Shown: positions 1-6,823 of the stretch, piece by piece | Layout: each line of letters begins with the position of its first letter | How positions within the stretch are numbered: the stretch's first letter is position 1 | Assembly: GCA_947628025.1 (NCBI GenBank) | Contig: CANQYH010000104.1 | Coordinates: forward strand, 1 to 9,605 | From: an uncultured Lachnospiraceae bacterium | GTDB lineage: Bacteria; Bacillota; Clostridia; Lachnospirales; Lachnospiraceae | Reading direction: 5' to 3' | Length of the DNA stretch: 9,605 nucleotides | Made by a program: the position numbers and the translations under genes | Notes under the pieces: generated by a model | Databases searched by the model: none | What the model was told of the DNA's origin: nothing | The model's input: only the letters and a program-made list of their open reading frames with translations

Positions 1-75
1 GATTTAAGGTTGGGAAACTGACTGGATGTAGAAATGCTTCCCTTATTTTGTGCATGAGCTTCATGAAACAACCCT

Positions 76-93
76 GGTTTACTTACGTAAACC
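76..93. promoter_or_regulatory. Perfect 18-bp inverted repeat, candidate operator
   Basis: The arms GGTTTAC and GTAAACC (7 bp) flank TTAC. The repeat ends directly against the probable -35 region of the promoter for the PucR-type regulator gene. A protein bound here could regulate that promoter, and the PucR-type regulator itself is one candidate. Alternatively, as RNA, the short stem followed by a T-rich stretch (100-106) could be a weak terminator for a gene to the left of the window. The symmetry is directly visible; the function is inference. Confidence 0.45.
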
Positions 94-122
94 TCTTGCT
101 TTTTTTCCTGTTTTGCTATAAT
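94..122 (+). promoter_or_regulatory. Extended -10 promoter of the pucR-ftsEX-S41 operon
   Basis: A perfect TATAAT at 117-122 is preceded by TGC (114-116), giving the TGnTATAAT extended -10 form. The -35 is weak: TCTTGC at 94-99 gives a 17-nt spacer, and TTGCTT at 96-101 gives 15 nt. An extended -10 can compensate for a poor -35. Transcription would start near 129, giving a short leader of about 33 nt with AAGGAG at 144-149 and a closer purine-rich GAGGGG at 151-156 before the ATG at 162. Confidence 0.7.
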
Positions 123-161
123 ATAGATTATGGGTAAATTTACAAGGAGAGAGGGGATACT

Positions 162-1250
162 ATGATTTCGAATCAGATTCTTCAAACGACGATTGACGGA
201 CTGAAAGGGATCACGAGGATCGATCTGTGCGTTTGCGATACAGAGGGCAAGACGCTGGCGACGACGTTTTCGGAAGCGGAAGAGGACGAGGCCGCGATCC
301 TGGCCTTTGCGGATTCTCCGGCTGACAGCCAGGTGATCCAGGGATTCCAGTTTTTTAAGGTCTTTGACGAACATCAGTTAGAATATATCCTGCTTGCCAA
401 AGGCGGCAGCGACGACGTATATATGGTTGGAAAGATGGCTGCTTTCCAGATTCAGAATTTGCTGGTGGCCTACAAGGAGCGTTTTGATAAGGATAACTTT
501 ATCAAAAACCTCCTACTGGATAATCTGCTGCTGGTGGATATCTACAACCGGGCGAAAAAGCTGCATATTGAGACCAGCGTGAAGCGCGTGGTCTACATCA
601 TTGAGACGAAGAATGAGAAAGACACGAACGCGCTGGAGACGGTTCGCAGCCTGTTTGCGGCCAAGACCAGGGATTTCATCACGGCGGTGGACGAGAAGAA
701 CATCATCGTGGTCCGCGAAGTGAAATCCGGCGAGACCTACGACGATCTGGAGCGGACCGCCAATGTGATCGTGGATATGCTGAATACCGAGGCGATGACG
801 AAAGTACATGTGGCGTTCGGCACGGTGGTCAATGAGATCAAGGAGGTTTCCCGTTCCTATAAGGAAGCCAAGATGGCGCTGGACGTCGGCAAGATCTTCT
901 ACAGCGATAGGAATGTAAACGCGTACAATAAGCTGGGCATTGGCCGTCTGATCTATCAGCTGCCTCTGCCCCTGTGCCGTATGTTCATCAAGGAGATTTT
1001 CGACGGCAAGTCCCCGGATGAATTCGATGACGAGACCCTGACGACGATCAACAAATTCTTCGAAAACAGCCTGAATGTGTCCGAAACCTCCAGGCAGCTT
1101 TACATTCACAGGAATACTCTGGTCTACCGCCTGGATAAACTGTTAAAGAGCACCGGGCTGGACCTGCGCGTGTTTGAGGACGCGATCACGTTTAAGATTG
1201 CCCTGATGGTAGTCAAGTACATGAAATATATGGAGAATTCGGATTTCTAA
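162..1250 (+). CDS. PucR/CdaR-family transcriptional regulator
   Basis: This is a 362-residue probable DNA-binding regulator. The C-terminus (about residues 297-350) fits the PucR C-terminal helix-turn-helix family: LNVSETSRQLYIHRNTLVYRLDKL is its typical core, split here as LNVSETSRQLYIH then RNTLVYRLDKL. The middle (about 110-270) resembles the degenerate GGDEF-like domain of CdaR proteins. The N-terminal ~100 residues look like a small sensory alpha/beta domain that I cannot name. There is no signal peptide or membrane segment, so it is cytoplasmic. CdaR/PucR relatives respond to metabolites such as sugar diacids or purine breakdown products; the ligand here is unknown. It is the first gene of the operon, 15 nt before ftsE, and the ftsE ribosome site overlaps its stop codon. 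It may control its own promoter through the palindrome at 76-93 (inference). Confidence 0.85.
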   Translation: MISNQILQTTIDGLKGITRIDLCVCDTEGKTLATTFSEAEEDEAAILAFADSPADSQVIQGFQFFKVFDEHQLEYILLAKGGSDDVYMVGKMAAFQIQNLLVAYKERFDKDNFIKNLLLDNLLLVDIYNRAKKLHIETSVKRVVYIIETKNEKDTNALETVRSLFAAKTRDFITAVDEKNIIVVREVKSGETYDDLERTANVIVDMLNTEAMTKVHVAFGTVVNEIKEVSRSYKEAKMALDVGKIFYSDRNVNAYNKLGIGRLIYQLPLPLCRMFIKEIFDGKSPDEFDDETLTTINKFFENSLNVSETSRQLYIHRNTLVYRLDKLLKSTGLDLRVFEDAITFKIALMVVKYMKYMENSDF

Positions 1251-1265
1251 GGGGCAGATAAACAG

Positions 1266-2045
1266 ATGATAGAAATTACAAATGTATGCAAGGAGTATTC
1301 CGAGGGGAATAAAGCGCTCAAAAATGTCACGATCACAGTCGAGGACGGGGAGTTTGTCTTTATCATGGGCCGCAACGGATCCGGCAAGACGACGATCTTC
1401 AAGCTGCTGATGAAAGAGGAGGAACTGACTTCCGGCAAGATCGTGGTCAACGACATGAACCTGGGCAAGATGCCGAGGAGCTACGTGCCCAAATACCGCA
1501 GGAGACTGGGAGTCGTGTTTCAGGATTTCCGCCTTTTGGATGACCGCAACGTGTATGAGAACGTGGCGTTCGCCATGCGCGTCGTAGGCGCTTCCTCCCG
1601 CAGAATCCGCGAATCGGTGCCGGAGATGCTGCAGATGGTGGGGCTTTCCGCGAAGTACAAGATGTTCCCGCATCAGCTTTCCGGCGGCGAGCAGCAGCGC
1701 GTGGCCATTGCCAGGGCGCTGATCAACCGGCCGGAGGTGCTGCTGGCCGACGAGCCGACGGGCAATCTGGACAGTCACAATGCGATGGAGATCATGAAGC
1801 TGCTGGATGAGATCAACGGGATGGGGACTACGGTGATCGTAGTTACTCACAGCCACGAGATCGTAGAGAAGATGCACAAGCGGGTGATCCATATGGAGCG
1901 GGGCTGCGTCATCAGCGATGATGCGGAGTACGTGGATGACGCGGAAGCGGAGGACGAAGACGATTATGAAGAGGATGAAGCCGGGGACGACGATGAGGAA
2001 AATGCCGGCTCTGTAACAGAGGACGGAAATATTTATGAGGATTAG
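1266..2045 (+). CDS. ftsE: FtsE, cell-division ABC transporter ATP-binding protein
   Basis: The 259-residue ATPase partner of FtsX works on the cytoplasmic face of the membrane. The complex uses ATP to activate peptidoglycan hydrolases rather than to move a solute. Visible motifs are Walker A GRNGSGKTT (35-43), Q-loop VFQDFRLL (84-91, an FtsE hallmark), signature LSGGEQQR (138-145), Walker B LLADEPT (159-165), D-loop NLD (167-169) and H-loop His195. FtsE proteins are usually about 220-230 residues. This one has an extra C-terminal tail (about 218-259) in which 24 of 42 residues are Asp or Glu. Walker A has Arg-Asn where Pro-Ser or similar is more usual. The start is supported by AAGGGG at 1249-1254, although the spacing is long (11 nt), which suggests coupling to the upstream gene. 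The end overlaps ftsX by 11 nt. Confidence 0.95.
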   Translation: MIEITNVCKEYSEGNKALKNVTITVEDGEFVFIMGRNGSGKTTIFKLLMKEEELTSGKIVVNDMNLGKMPRSYVPKYRRRLGVVFQDFRLLDDRNVYENVAFAMRVVGASSRRIRESVPEMLQMVGLSAKYKMFPHQLSGGEQQRVAIARALINRPEVLLADEPTGNLDSHNAMEIMKLLDEINGMGTTVIVVTHSHEIVEKMHKRVIHMERGCVISDDAEYVDDAEAEDEDDYEEDEAGDDDEENAGSVTEDGNIYED

Positions 2046-2943
2046 CACGTTTTGGTACTGCGTCAAGCAGGGCATCAAAAATATATGCAGGAACATCTGG
2101 TTTTCACTGGCCTCCGTGGCTACGATCTCCGCATGTATCTTTTTGTTTTGTATGTTTTTCAGCATCATGGTCAACGTCCAGCATGTGGTCCATCTGGTGG
2201 AGACCACGGTGGGTATTACGGTATTCTTTGACGAGGATCTGACCCAGACCCAGATCCATGCCATCGGCGATCAGATTGGCAGGCGGCCGGAGGTGGCGTC
2301 GATGGAGTTTACGTCCGGGGACGACGCCTGGGAGATAATGAAAGAGGAATATTTCGAGGGGTTCGAAGAACTGGCGGCCGGGTTCGAGGAGGATAATCCG
2401 ATGGCCGGGTCTTCGTCCTACCAGATCTTTTTGAACGATCTTTCCAAGCAGGAGCAGTTCGTAAATTATCTGCAGAATCTGGAAGGCGTCCGGCGGGTAA
2501 ACTATTCCAGCAGCGCCGCGGCCGGTCTGACCAGCTTTAATACGGTGGTCGGCCTGCTTTCTACGCTGATCATCGGCGTGCTTCTGGCGGTATCGGTCTT
2601 TTTGATCAACAATACGATCAATATGACCGCGGAGTTCCGCAAGCACGAGAACCAGATCATGCGCTATATCGGCGCCACCAACGGCATGATCCGCGCGCCG
2701 TTCGTGGTGGAAGGCGTGGTGATCGGGCTTTTGGGCGCGGTCCTGCCGCTGTGTTTTATGTTTTACCTGTATGGCCGGGCGATCGGCTATGTGCAGGAAA
2801 AATTTCAGGTCCTGTCCGGCATTTTCCAGTTTCTGCCATTGGAATCGATCTTTCCGTACATGGCGGCGACGGCGATGCTTTTGGGTTTGGGGATCGGTTT
2901 TTTTGCCAGCTTCTTTACGATTCGCAAGCATCTGCGCGTGTAG
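2035..2943 (+). CDS. ftsX: FtsX, cell-division ABC transporter membrane subunit
   Basis: The 302-residue permease-like partner of FtsE has the classic FtsX layout. There is a short cytoplasmic N-terminus, TM1 at about 22-46, an extracellular domain at about 47-165, then TM2 (about 170-193), TM3 (about 220-245) and TM4 (about 270-294), ending in a basic cytoplasmic tail (IRKHLRV). In Gram-positive bacteria the large outer loop contacts a peptidoglycan hydrolase (PcsB in streptococci, CwlO in Bacillus). Here the gene for such a hydrolase is not next door. The ATG overlaps the last 11 nt of ftsE in another frame, so translation is probably coupled; AGAGGA at 2018-2023 is a modest ribosome site. 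Length is normal and no break is seen. Confidence 0.94.
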   Translation: MRISTFWYCVKQGIKNICRNIWFSLASVATISACIFLFCMFFSIMVNVQHVVHLVETTVGITVFFDEDLTQTQIHAIGDQIGRRPEVASMEFTSGDDAWEIMKEEYFEGFEELAAGFEEDNPMAGSSSYQIFLNDLSKQEQFVNYLQNLEGVRRVNYSSSAAAGLTSFNTVVGLLSTLIIGVLLAVSVFLINNTINMTAEFRKHENQIMRYIGATNGMIRAPFVVEGVVIGLLGAVLPLCFMFYLYGRAIGYVQEKFQVLSGIFQFLPLESIFPYMAATAMLLGLGIGFFASFFTIRKHLRV

Positions 2944-3019
2944 CGTGCGCGGCTGCGGATATGCGGCGATCCGGCGGGACGGCTGGTCTGCATAATCAAA
3001 CGTGCGGTGGAGATACTAA

Positions 3020-3040
3020 AGAATCATGTTTGATGATTCT
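3020..3040 (+). repeat. Perfect 8-bp hairpin between ftsX and the S41 peptidase gene
   Basis: The arms AGAATCAT and ATGATTCT flank a GTTTG loop. They lie in the 153-nt gap between ftsX (stop 2943) and the S41 gene (start 3097). No T-run follows, so this is not a normal intrinsic terminator. It could be an mRNA processing or stabilising stem that adjusts the level of the downstream gene, or a protein-binding site. I see no convincing promoter in the rest of the gap. The symmetry is directly visible; the role is unknown. Confidence 0.4.
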
Positions 3041-3096
3041 GCCTTTCAGCGGCGAGGTTCCGGAAAGCCGTATAAAGTCGTGAGAGGAGAGAGATT

Positions 3097-4443
3097 ATGG
3101 AAAACGGAGAATCCAAAAATAAATTTTGGAAAGGCGTGCTGGTCGGCGCGATGGTCATGGCGTTCGTGTGCCTGGCGGTAGTCGGCGTATCGGCGGGCAT
3201 TTTCCTGATCGGGCGGACGGTCATCGACAGTCAGGCCCAGACAAATCTGCAGCAGGGCGAGGCGGGAGTATCTCCGCTGCAGGAGTCTTTTTTTGACAGG
3301 GTCAGTTCCAAGATGGAGTATATCCAGGATATTATTGAAGAGTATTTTCTGTATGAAGAGGATATGGAGGATATCGAAGACGGGATCTACACGGGCCTGA
3401 TGTACGGGCTGAACGACCCCTACGCCGCATATTATAATGAGGAAGATTTTAAGGCGTTCCAGGAAGATACATCCGGAGAATACTGCGGGATCGGCGCGAT
3501 GGTCCAGCAGAATATCTCCACCGGCATCACTACGATCGTCCGCGTGTTCAAGGACGCGCCGGCGTTCGAAGCGGGGATGCTCCCGGGCGACATTCTGTAT
3601 AAAGTAGAGGGCGAGCCCATTACCGGCAAGGATCTGGATCTTCTGGTCAATGAGGACATCCGCGGCGAGGAGGGGACGTTTGTCAATGTCACGGTCCTGC
3701 GGGGCGACGCGGCGGAAGAAGTGGAGCTGCGGATCGAGCGGCGGCGCGTGGAGGTGCCTACGGTGGAACACCAGATGCTGGAGAACCAGGTCGGTTATAT
3801 TTACGTGCTCCAGTTTGATACCGTCACCAGCAGCCAGTTCATCGCTGCGATCGAGGACCTGGAGAGCCAGGGCATGAAAAAGCTGGTCATCGATATGCGG
3901 GATAATCCCGGCGGCGTTCTGGATACGGCCGTAGAGATGATGGCCTATGTGCTTCCGGAGGATAAGCTGGACGGTCTTCTGATCTATACGGAGGATAAGG
4001 ACGGCAAAGGCGACCGGTATTACTGCGAGGGAGGAATGATCCGGGCGCAGAACGATTACGGATACCGTGAGGCCGCCTATCCCAAGCCGGACGGACATGA
4101 GCTGGATCTTCCGATCGCCGTTTTGGTCAACGGCAATTCGGCCAGCGCTTCGGAGCTGTTTACGGGGGCTCTGCAGGATTACGGCGCGGCGGTCGTCGTG
4201 GGAACCCAGACCTTTGGCAAGGGCATCGTGCAGAATCTGATCCCGTTAGGCGATGGGACCGCGATCAAGCTGACCACCTCCCGCTACTATATTCCCAGCG
4301 GCGTCTGCATCCATGAAATAGGCGTGACGCCGGATGTCGTGGTGGAGCTGGCAGATGAACTGAAGACCAAGTCGGTGGTGGAGCTGGATGAAGACAATCA
4401 GCTGGCTGCGGCTCTCGAAGCACTGGAGAAGATGGAGAAATAA
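3097..4443 (+). CDS. S41-family carboxy-terminal processing peptidase (CtpA/CtpB type)
   Basis: This 448-residue serine protease is anchored by one N-terminal membrane segment (about 13-38), with the catalytic part outside. A PDZ domain (about 131-205, beginning at GIGAMV) recognises substrate C-termini. The protease domain carries the Ser-Lys-Gln set expected for CtpB-like enzymes: Ser350 in NSASASE, Lys375 in TFGKG and Gln379 in KGIVQ. The Ser-to-Lys spacing of 25 matches the family. The start is fixed by AGGAG at 3085-3089, seven bases before ATG. Substrates in this family include regulators and peptidoglycan hydrolases; the target here is not shown. It lies 153 nt after ftsX on the same strand and before a strong terminator, so it is probably the last gene of the operon. 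The sequence after the catalytic core ends in an acidic, helix-forming segment. Confidence 0.93.
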   Translation: MENGESKNKFWKGVLVGAMVMAFVCLAVVGVSAGIFLIGRTVIDSQAQTNLQQGEAGVSPLQESFFDRVSSKMEYIQDIIEEYFLYEEDMEDIEDGIYTGLMYGLNDPYAAYYNEEDFKAFQEDTSGEYCGIGAMVQQNISTGITTIVRVFKDAPAFEAGMLPGDILYKVEGEPITGKDLDLLVNEDIRGEEGTFVNVTVLRGDAAEEVELRIERRRVEVPTVEHQMLENQVGYIYVLQFDTVTSSQFIAAIEDLESQGMKKLVIDMRDNPGGVLDTAVEMMAYVLPEDKLDGLLIYTEDKDGKGDRYYCEGGMIRAQNDYGYREAAYPKPDGHELDLPIAVLVNGNSASASELFTGALQDYGAAVVVGTQTFGKGIVQNLIPLGDGTAIKLTTSRYYIPSGVCIHEIGVTPDVVVELADELKTKSVVELDEDNQLAAALEALEKMEK

Positions 4444-4519
4444 GCTGCCGTCAGGACCTGATCGTCCGTGTTGGGAATGAGGCAGAGAGACGCGGAATAC
4501 GCGGAACGGAGTTGATCAT

Positions 4520-4586
4520 ATGCCGCGGGGTGGAACCTTTTTCAGATCGTAAGATCCGGAAACGGACCGCCCCGCGGTATTTTTTT
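4520..4586 (+). terminator. Intrinsic terminator after the S41 peptidase gene
   Basis: A 14-pair stem (4520-4533 with 4567-4580, including two G-U pairs and a core of CCGCGGGG with CCCCGCGG) is followed by seven T residues at 4580-4586. It lies 76 nt after the stop codon. The 33-nt loop is unusually long and contains two possible mini-hairpins with GNRA-type loops: GATC-GTAA-GATC, and TCCG-GAAA-CGGA. These overlap by two bases, so they compete. There is no T-run in the other orientation, so it acts on the plus strand. Confidence 0.88.
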
Positions 4587-4603
4587 GTCCTGACAGTTCC
4601 GGG

Positions 4604-4675
4604 GCCGAAAATACAGGATGGCCTTGTGACGCAGCCGGGATCCCGCGGAAAGAGCCGGGCGGCGGAGTTTTCGGC
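4604..4675. repeat. Inverted repeat in the convergent intergenic region
   Basis: Arms GCCGAAAA (4604-4611) and TTTTCGGC (4668-4675) are exact reverse complements separated by 56 nt. The interior contains a second palindrome, CGGGATCCCG (4636-4645). This belongs to the 428-nt gene-free stretch between the S41 peptidase gene and fucO, which contains only structured repeats and no believable coding sequence. Its role is unknown. Confidence 0.4.
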
Positions 4676-4755
4676 ACAAAAACAGGACCGCTTCCCGCCC
4701 CGGCAGGTCCTTGGGCGGTAGTGCCCGGGAACCTGCCGCGGTTTGGGAGCGGTCC
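4676..4755 (-). terminator. 71-nt imperfect hairpin, candidate terminator for fucO
   Basis: The hairpin spans 4685-4755. GGACCGCT (4685-4692) pairs with AGCGGTCC (4748-4755), CCC (4694-4696) with GGG (4745-4747), CC (4698-4699) with GG (4740-4741), CGGCAGGT (4701-4708) with ACCTGCCG (4731-4738), and GGGC (4713-4716) with GCCC (4723-4726). On the minus strand it is followed by TGTTTTTG, a moderate T-run, 116 nt after the fucO stop. The stem is much longer than most intrinsic terminators. Two inner pairs are G-U only when read as plus-strand RNA, so a plus-strand structured RNA is an alternative. Confidence 0.5.
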
Positions 4756-4871
4756 GTGCGGATCTTGTTTGTATACAGCAGAAACAGTTGAACGGACTGC
4801 GCAAGGGCGGCAGAGACGCAGAGACTCTTACCGTTTACGGCAGCTCATTTTACATTCCGGCAGCGGAGCGA

Positions 4872-6020
4872 TCACAGAAGCGCCTTATACAGTTCGACGA
4901 TCTCCTCTACGGAAGTATCTCTCGGGTTGCCGGGACGGCAGGCGTCGGCGTACGCGGATTCGGCCAGGAACTGGATGTCCTCTTCTTTCACGATCCCTTT
5001 CAGGTCTTTCGGGATGCCTACGTCGATGGACAGCTGCTGTACCGCGTCCACAGCCGCTTTGCGGTATTCTTCCTGGGTCATCTCATCGACGCCCTCTACG
5101 CCCATGGCCCTGGCGATCTCTCTGTACTTCTCGCCGGTGCAGGGAGCATTGTAGGCCATGATGGACGGGAGCAGGATCGCGTTGGCGACTCCGTGGGGCG
5201 TATCATAAACGGCGCCCAGGGAATGGGCCATGGAGTGTACGATGCCCAGTCCTACGTTGGAGAAGCCCATACCTGCGATATACTGGCCCAGAGCCATGCC
5301 CTCGCGGCCTTCCGGCGTATTGGCGACCGCGCCGCGCAGCGACTTGGAAATGATCTCGATGGCTTTCAGATGGAACATGTCGGTCATCTCCCAGGCGGCC
5401 TTGGTGATATAGCCCTCGATCGCGTGGGTCAGGGCGTCCATGCCGGTGGCGGCGGTCAGCCCCTTGGGCATCGTGGACATCATGTCGGAATCGATCACCG
5501 CAACTACGGGGATATCATGGGTGTCCACGCAGACAAATTTTCTCTTTTTCTCTACGTCGGTAATGACATAGTTGATCGTGACCTCGGCAGCCGTGCCGGC
5601 TGTGGTCGGGACCGCGATGATGGGTACGCAGGGTTTCTTCGTGGGCGCTACGCCCTCCAGGCTCCTGACATCCGCGAATTCCGGATTGTTGATGATAATG
5701 CCGACGGCCTTGGCAGTATCCATGGAGGAACCGCCGCCGATGGCGATGATATAGTCCGCGCCGGAAGCCTTATAAGCGGCGACGCCGGTCTGCACGTTCT
5801 CGATCGTGGGATTGGGTTTGATGTTGGAGTAAATCTCATAAACCAGTCCGGCTTCATCCAGCACATCCGTGACTTTTTTGGTAACGCCGAATTTAAGCAG
5901 GTCGGGATCGGAACATACGAACGCTTTCTGGAAGCCTCTGACCTTGACCTCTGCCGGGATTTCCTTGATGGCCCCCGCGCCATGATAGGAAGTCTCATTT
6001 AATACGATTCTGTTTGCCAT
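4872..6020 (-). CDS. fucO: Iron-containing alcohol dehydrogenase, lactaldehyde/1,2-propanediol oxidoreductase type
   Basis: This is a 382-residue group III (iron-type) alcohol dehydrogenase, cytoplasmic, that most likely reduces lactaldehyde to 1,2-propanediol with NADH. That is the anaerobic end step of fucose and rhamnose use. The sequence is close to remembered E. coli FucO along its length: MANR-LNET start, PEFADVRSLEG, KFVCVDTHDIP, DALTHAIEGYIT and FSNVGLGIVHSMAHSLGA. Nucleotide-binding GGGSSMD is at 95-101. Metal ligands are Asp195, His199, His262 and His276, with conserved His266. The start at 6020 is preferred over an in-frame ATG at 6047, because AAGGAG (6033-6038) lies between them and the shorter protein matches FucO length. 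The gene stands alone, pointing opposite to its neighbours, with no fucose or rhamnose gene in view. Other short-chain alcohols or aldehydes remain possible substrates. Confidence 0.9.
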   Translation of the reverse strand: MANRIVLNETSYHGAGAIKEIPAEVKVRGFQKAFVCSDPDLLKFGVTKKVTDVLDEAGLVYEIYSNIKPNPTIENVQTGVAAYKASGADYIIAIGGGSSMDTAKAVGIIINNPEFADVRSLEGVAPTKKPCVPIIAVPTTAGTAAEVTINYVITDVEKKRKFVCVDTHDIPVVAVIDSDMMSTMPKGLTAATGMDALTHAIEGYITKAAWEMTDMFHLKAIEIISKSLRGAVANTPEGREGMALGQYIAGMGFSNVGLGIVHSMAHSLGAVYDTPHGVANAILLPSIMAYNAPCTGEKYREIARAMGVEGVDEMTQEEYRKAAVDAVQQLSIDVGIPKDLKGIVKEEDIQFLAESAYADACRPGNPRDTSVEEIVELYKALL

Positions 6021-6032
6021 AGCTGCAACACA

Positions 6033-6038
6033 CTCCTT
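6033..6038 (-). promoter_or_regulatory. Ribosome binding site that decides the fucO start
   Basis: On the minus strand this reads AAGGAG, 12 nt before the ATG at 6020. It would lie inside the coding region if the upstream ATG at 6047 were used. It therefore supports the shorter protein beginning MANR, which also matches the known FucO start. Confidence 0.75.
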
Positions 6039-6082
6039 TTCATTCATTTAAGCCGGCTCCAGGATGTCCGGCCCATACGTAT

Positions 6083-6088
6083 ATTTTA
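6083..6088 (-). promoter_or_regulatory. Candidate extended -10 promoter element for fucO
   Basis: The minus strand reads TGG-TAAAAT, an extended -10 form (TGnTAAAAT). At a 17-nt spacing the -35 is poor (TTTCCT). Predicted initiation near 6076 gives a leader of about 56 nt. No catabolite-repression box or regulator site was recognised nearby. Confidence 0.45.
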
Positions 6089-6273
6089 CCAGTGATTGAA
6101 GAAAAAGGAAAGAGGTTTATGAAGAATCTTTTCGGTTCTTTCTGTTTTGCCGGCTGCGTTTATTCATGGAGATACGGGGAAAACGGGAGCCGTCGCCGGC
6201 CGGTGAAAAGGAATGTATGGGCGGAAAGAAAAGAATATGGAAGAAGCGCTGTTTAAACGGATGCAAATACGGG

Positions 6274-6302
6274 TGGAAAACGGAGGCGTTTTGCGGTAGA
6301 AT
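6274..6302 (+). promoter_or_regulatory. Candidate promoter for the Nudix-lipoprotein pair
   Basis: TGGAAA (6274-6279) and TAGAAT (6297-6302) match four of six and five of six consensus bases with a 17-nt spacer. This would give a leader of about 90 nt before the ATG at 6398. Short matches like this occur by chance, so the call is weak. Confidence 0.3.
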
Positions 6303-6397
6303 GGTCGAGACGGCGGTGCGGAATCGGGGTACGGAAAGTAAAGCCGGACTGCTGTCGGGGATCTAACCACCACAACTTTCTTATAGGAGGATGCGTC

Positions 6398-6823
6398 ATG
6401 AAGACGATTAAGGTAGCGGCGGCGGTCATTACCCGCGGCGGCGAGATATTTGCTACGCAGCGGGGGTACGGTGATTTTAAAGGCGGCTGGGAGTTCCCGG
6501 GAGGAAAGGTGGAAGCGGGCGAGACTTCGCGGCAGGCGCTGAGACGGGAGATCCAGGAGGAGCTGGGGGCCGAGATCCGCGTCGGCGGATATATTACGAC
6601 GGCGGAGTACGATTATCCGGGCTTTCATCTGTCCATGGACTGTTTCTGGTGTACTCTATGTTCCGGGGAGATGGTACTCAGGGAACATGAGGCCGCCCGC
6701 TGGCTGACGGGAGATCTGCTTGACAGCGTGGACTGGCTTCCCGCGGACCGGGGCGTGGCAAAGTTGCTGCGGAGGGACTGGCTGGGAGGTGTGGATCGGG
6801 ATCGGACGGAGGAGAGCAGATGA
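6398..6823 (+). CDS. Nudix hydrolase, MutT/8-oxo-dGTP diphosphatase-like
   Basis: This 141-residue cytoplasmic pyrophosphohydrolase contains a complete Nudix box at residues 36-58: Gly36, Glu42, then REIQEELGA (50-58), where the glutamates bind the metal ion. The stretch before it (TQRGYG, then GGWEFPGGK) is typical of MutT-type enzymes that clean oxidised nucleotides such as 8-oxo-dGTP from the pool. The length is close to that of MutT (about 130). The true substrate cannot be told from sequence alone, since Nudix proteins act on many nucleoside diphosphate derivatives. The start is supported by AGGAGG at 6385-6390 with ideal spacing (7 nt). The last codons overlap the start of the lipoprotein gene (ATGA), so the two are probably translated together although no functional link is obvious. 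Confidence 0.9.
   Translation: MKTIKVAAAVITRGGEIFATQRGYGDFKGGWEFPGGKVEAGETSRQALRREIQEELGAEIRVGGYITTAEYDYPGFHLSMDCFWCTLCSGEMVLREHEAARWLTGDLLDSVDWLPADRGVAKLLRRDWLGGVDRDRTEESR

Larger units (their letters stand above)
6048..6397. other. Divergent intergenic region between fucO and the Nudix gene
   Basis: This region of about 350 nt holds the fucO promoter on the left and the leader of the Nudix gene on the right, including AGGAGG at 6385-6390. A 66-codon open frame on the plus strand (6166-6366) has four cysteines and many basic residues. It has no ribosome site at its first ATG, only a weak AAGGA before its second ATG (6217), and no recognisable family. I do not call it a gene. No RNA gene or clear repeat was seen. 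Confidence 0.5.

Noticed and set aside
130..165. 11-codon open frame overlapping the PucR-type gene start
   Set aside because: No ribosome site and no feature of a known leader peptide.
1143..2264. 373-codon minus-strand frame across ftsE and ftsX
   Set aside because: Antisense shadow of two genes with clear motifs; the translation is His/Leu/Val-rich and resembles no family.
3046..4098. 350-codon minus-strand frame opposite the S41 peptidase gene
   Set aside because: Antisense shadow; no ribosome site or domain seen.
4490..4506. Two copies of ACGCGGAA spaced by one base
   Set aside because: Too short to separate from chance and not near a promoter.
4451..4804. 117-codon minus-strand frame in the convergent intergenic region
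   Set aside because: It crosses the terminator and the hairpins, has no ribosome site and no recognisable domain.
4743..6002. 419-codon open frame on the plus strand opposite fucO
   Set aside because: It lies antisense to a well-supported enzyme gene, shows no domain, and arises from the third-position GC bias of fucO.
6021..6047. Longer fucO start adding nine residues
   Set aside because: The ribosome site for fucO would fall inside the coding sequence, and FucO proteins begin at the inner MANR.
6166..6366. 66-codon plus-strand frame with four cysteines before the Nudix gene
   Set aside because: No ribosome site at the first ATG, only a weak one at an internal ATG, and no recognised family; it probably is leader sequence.
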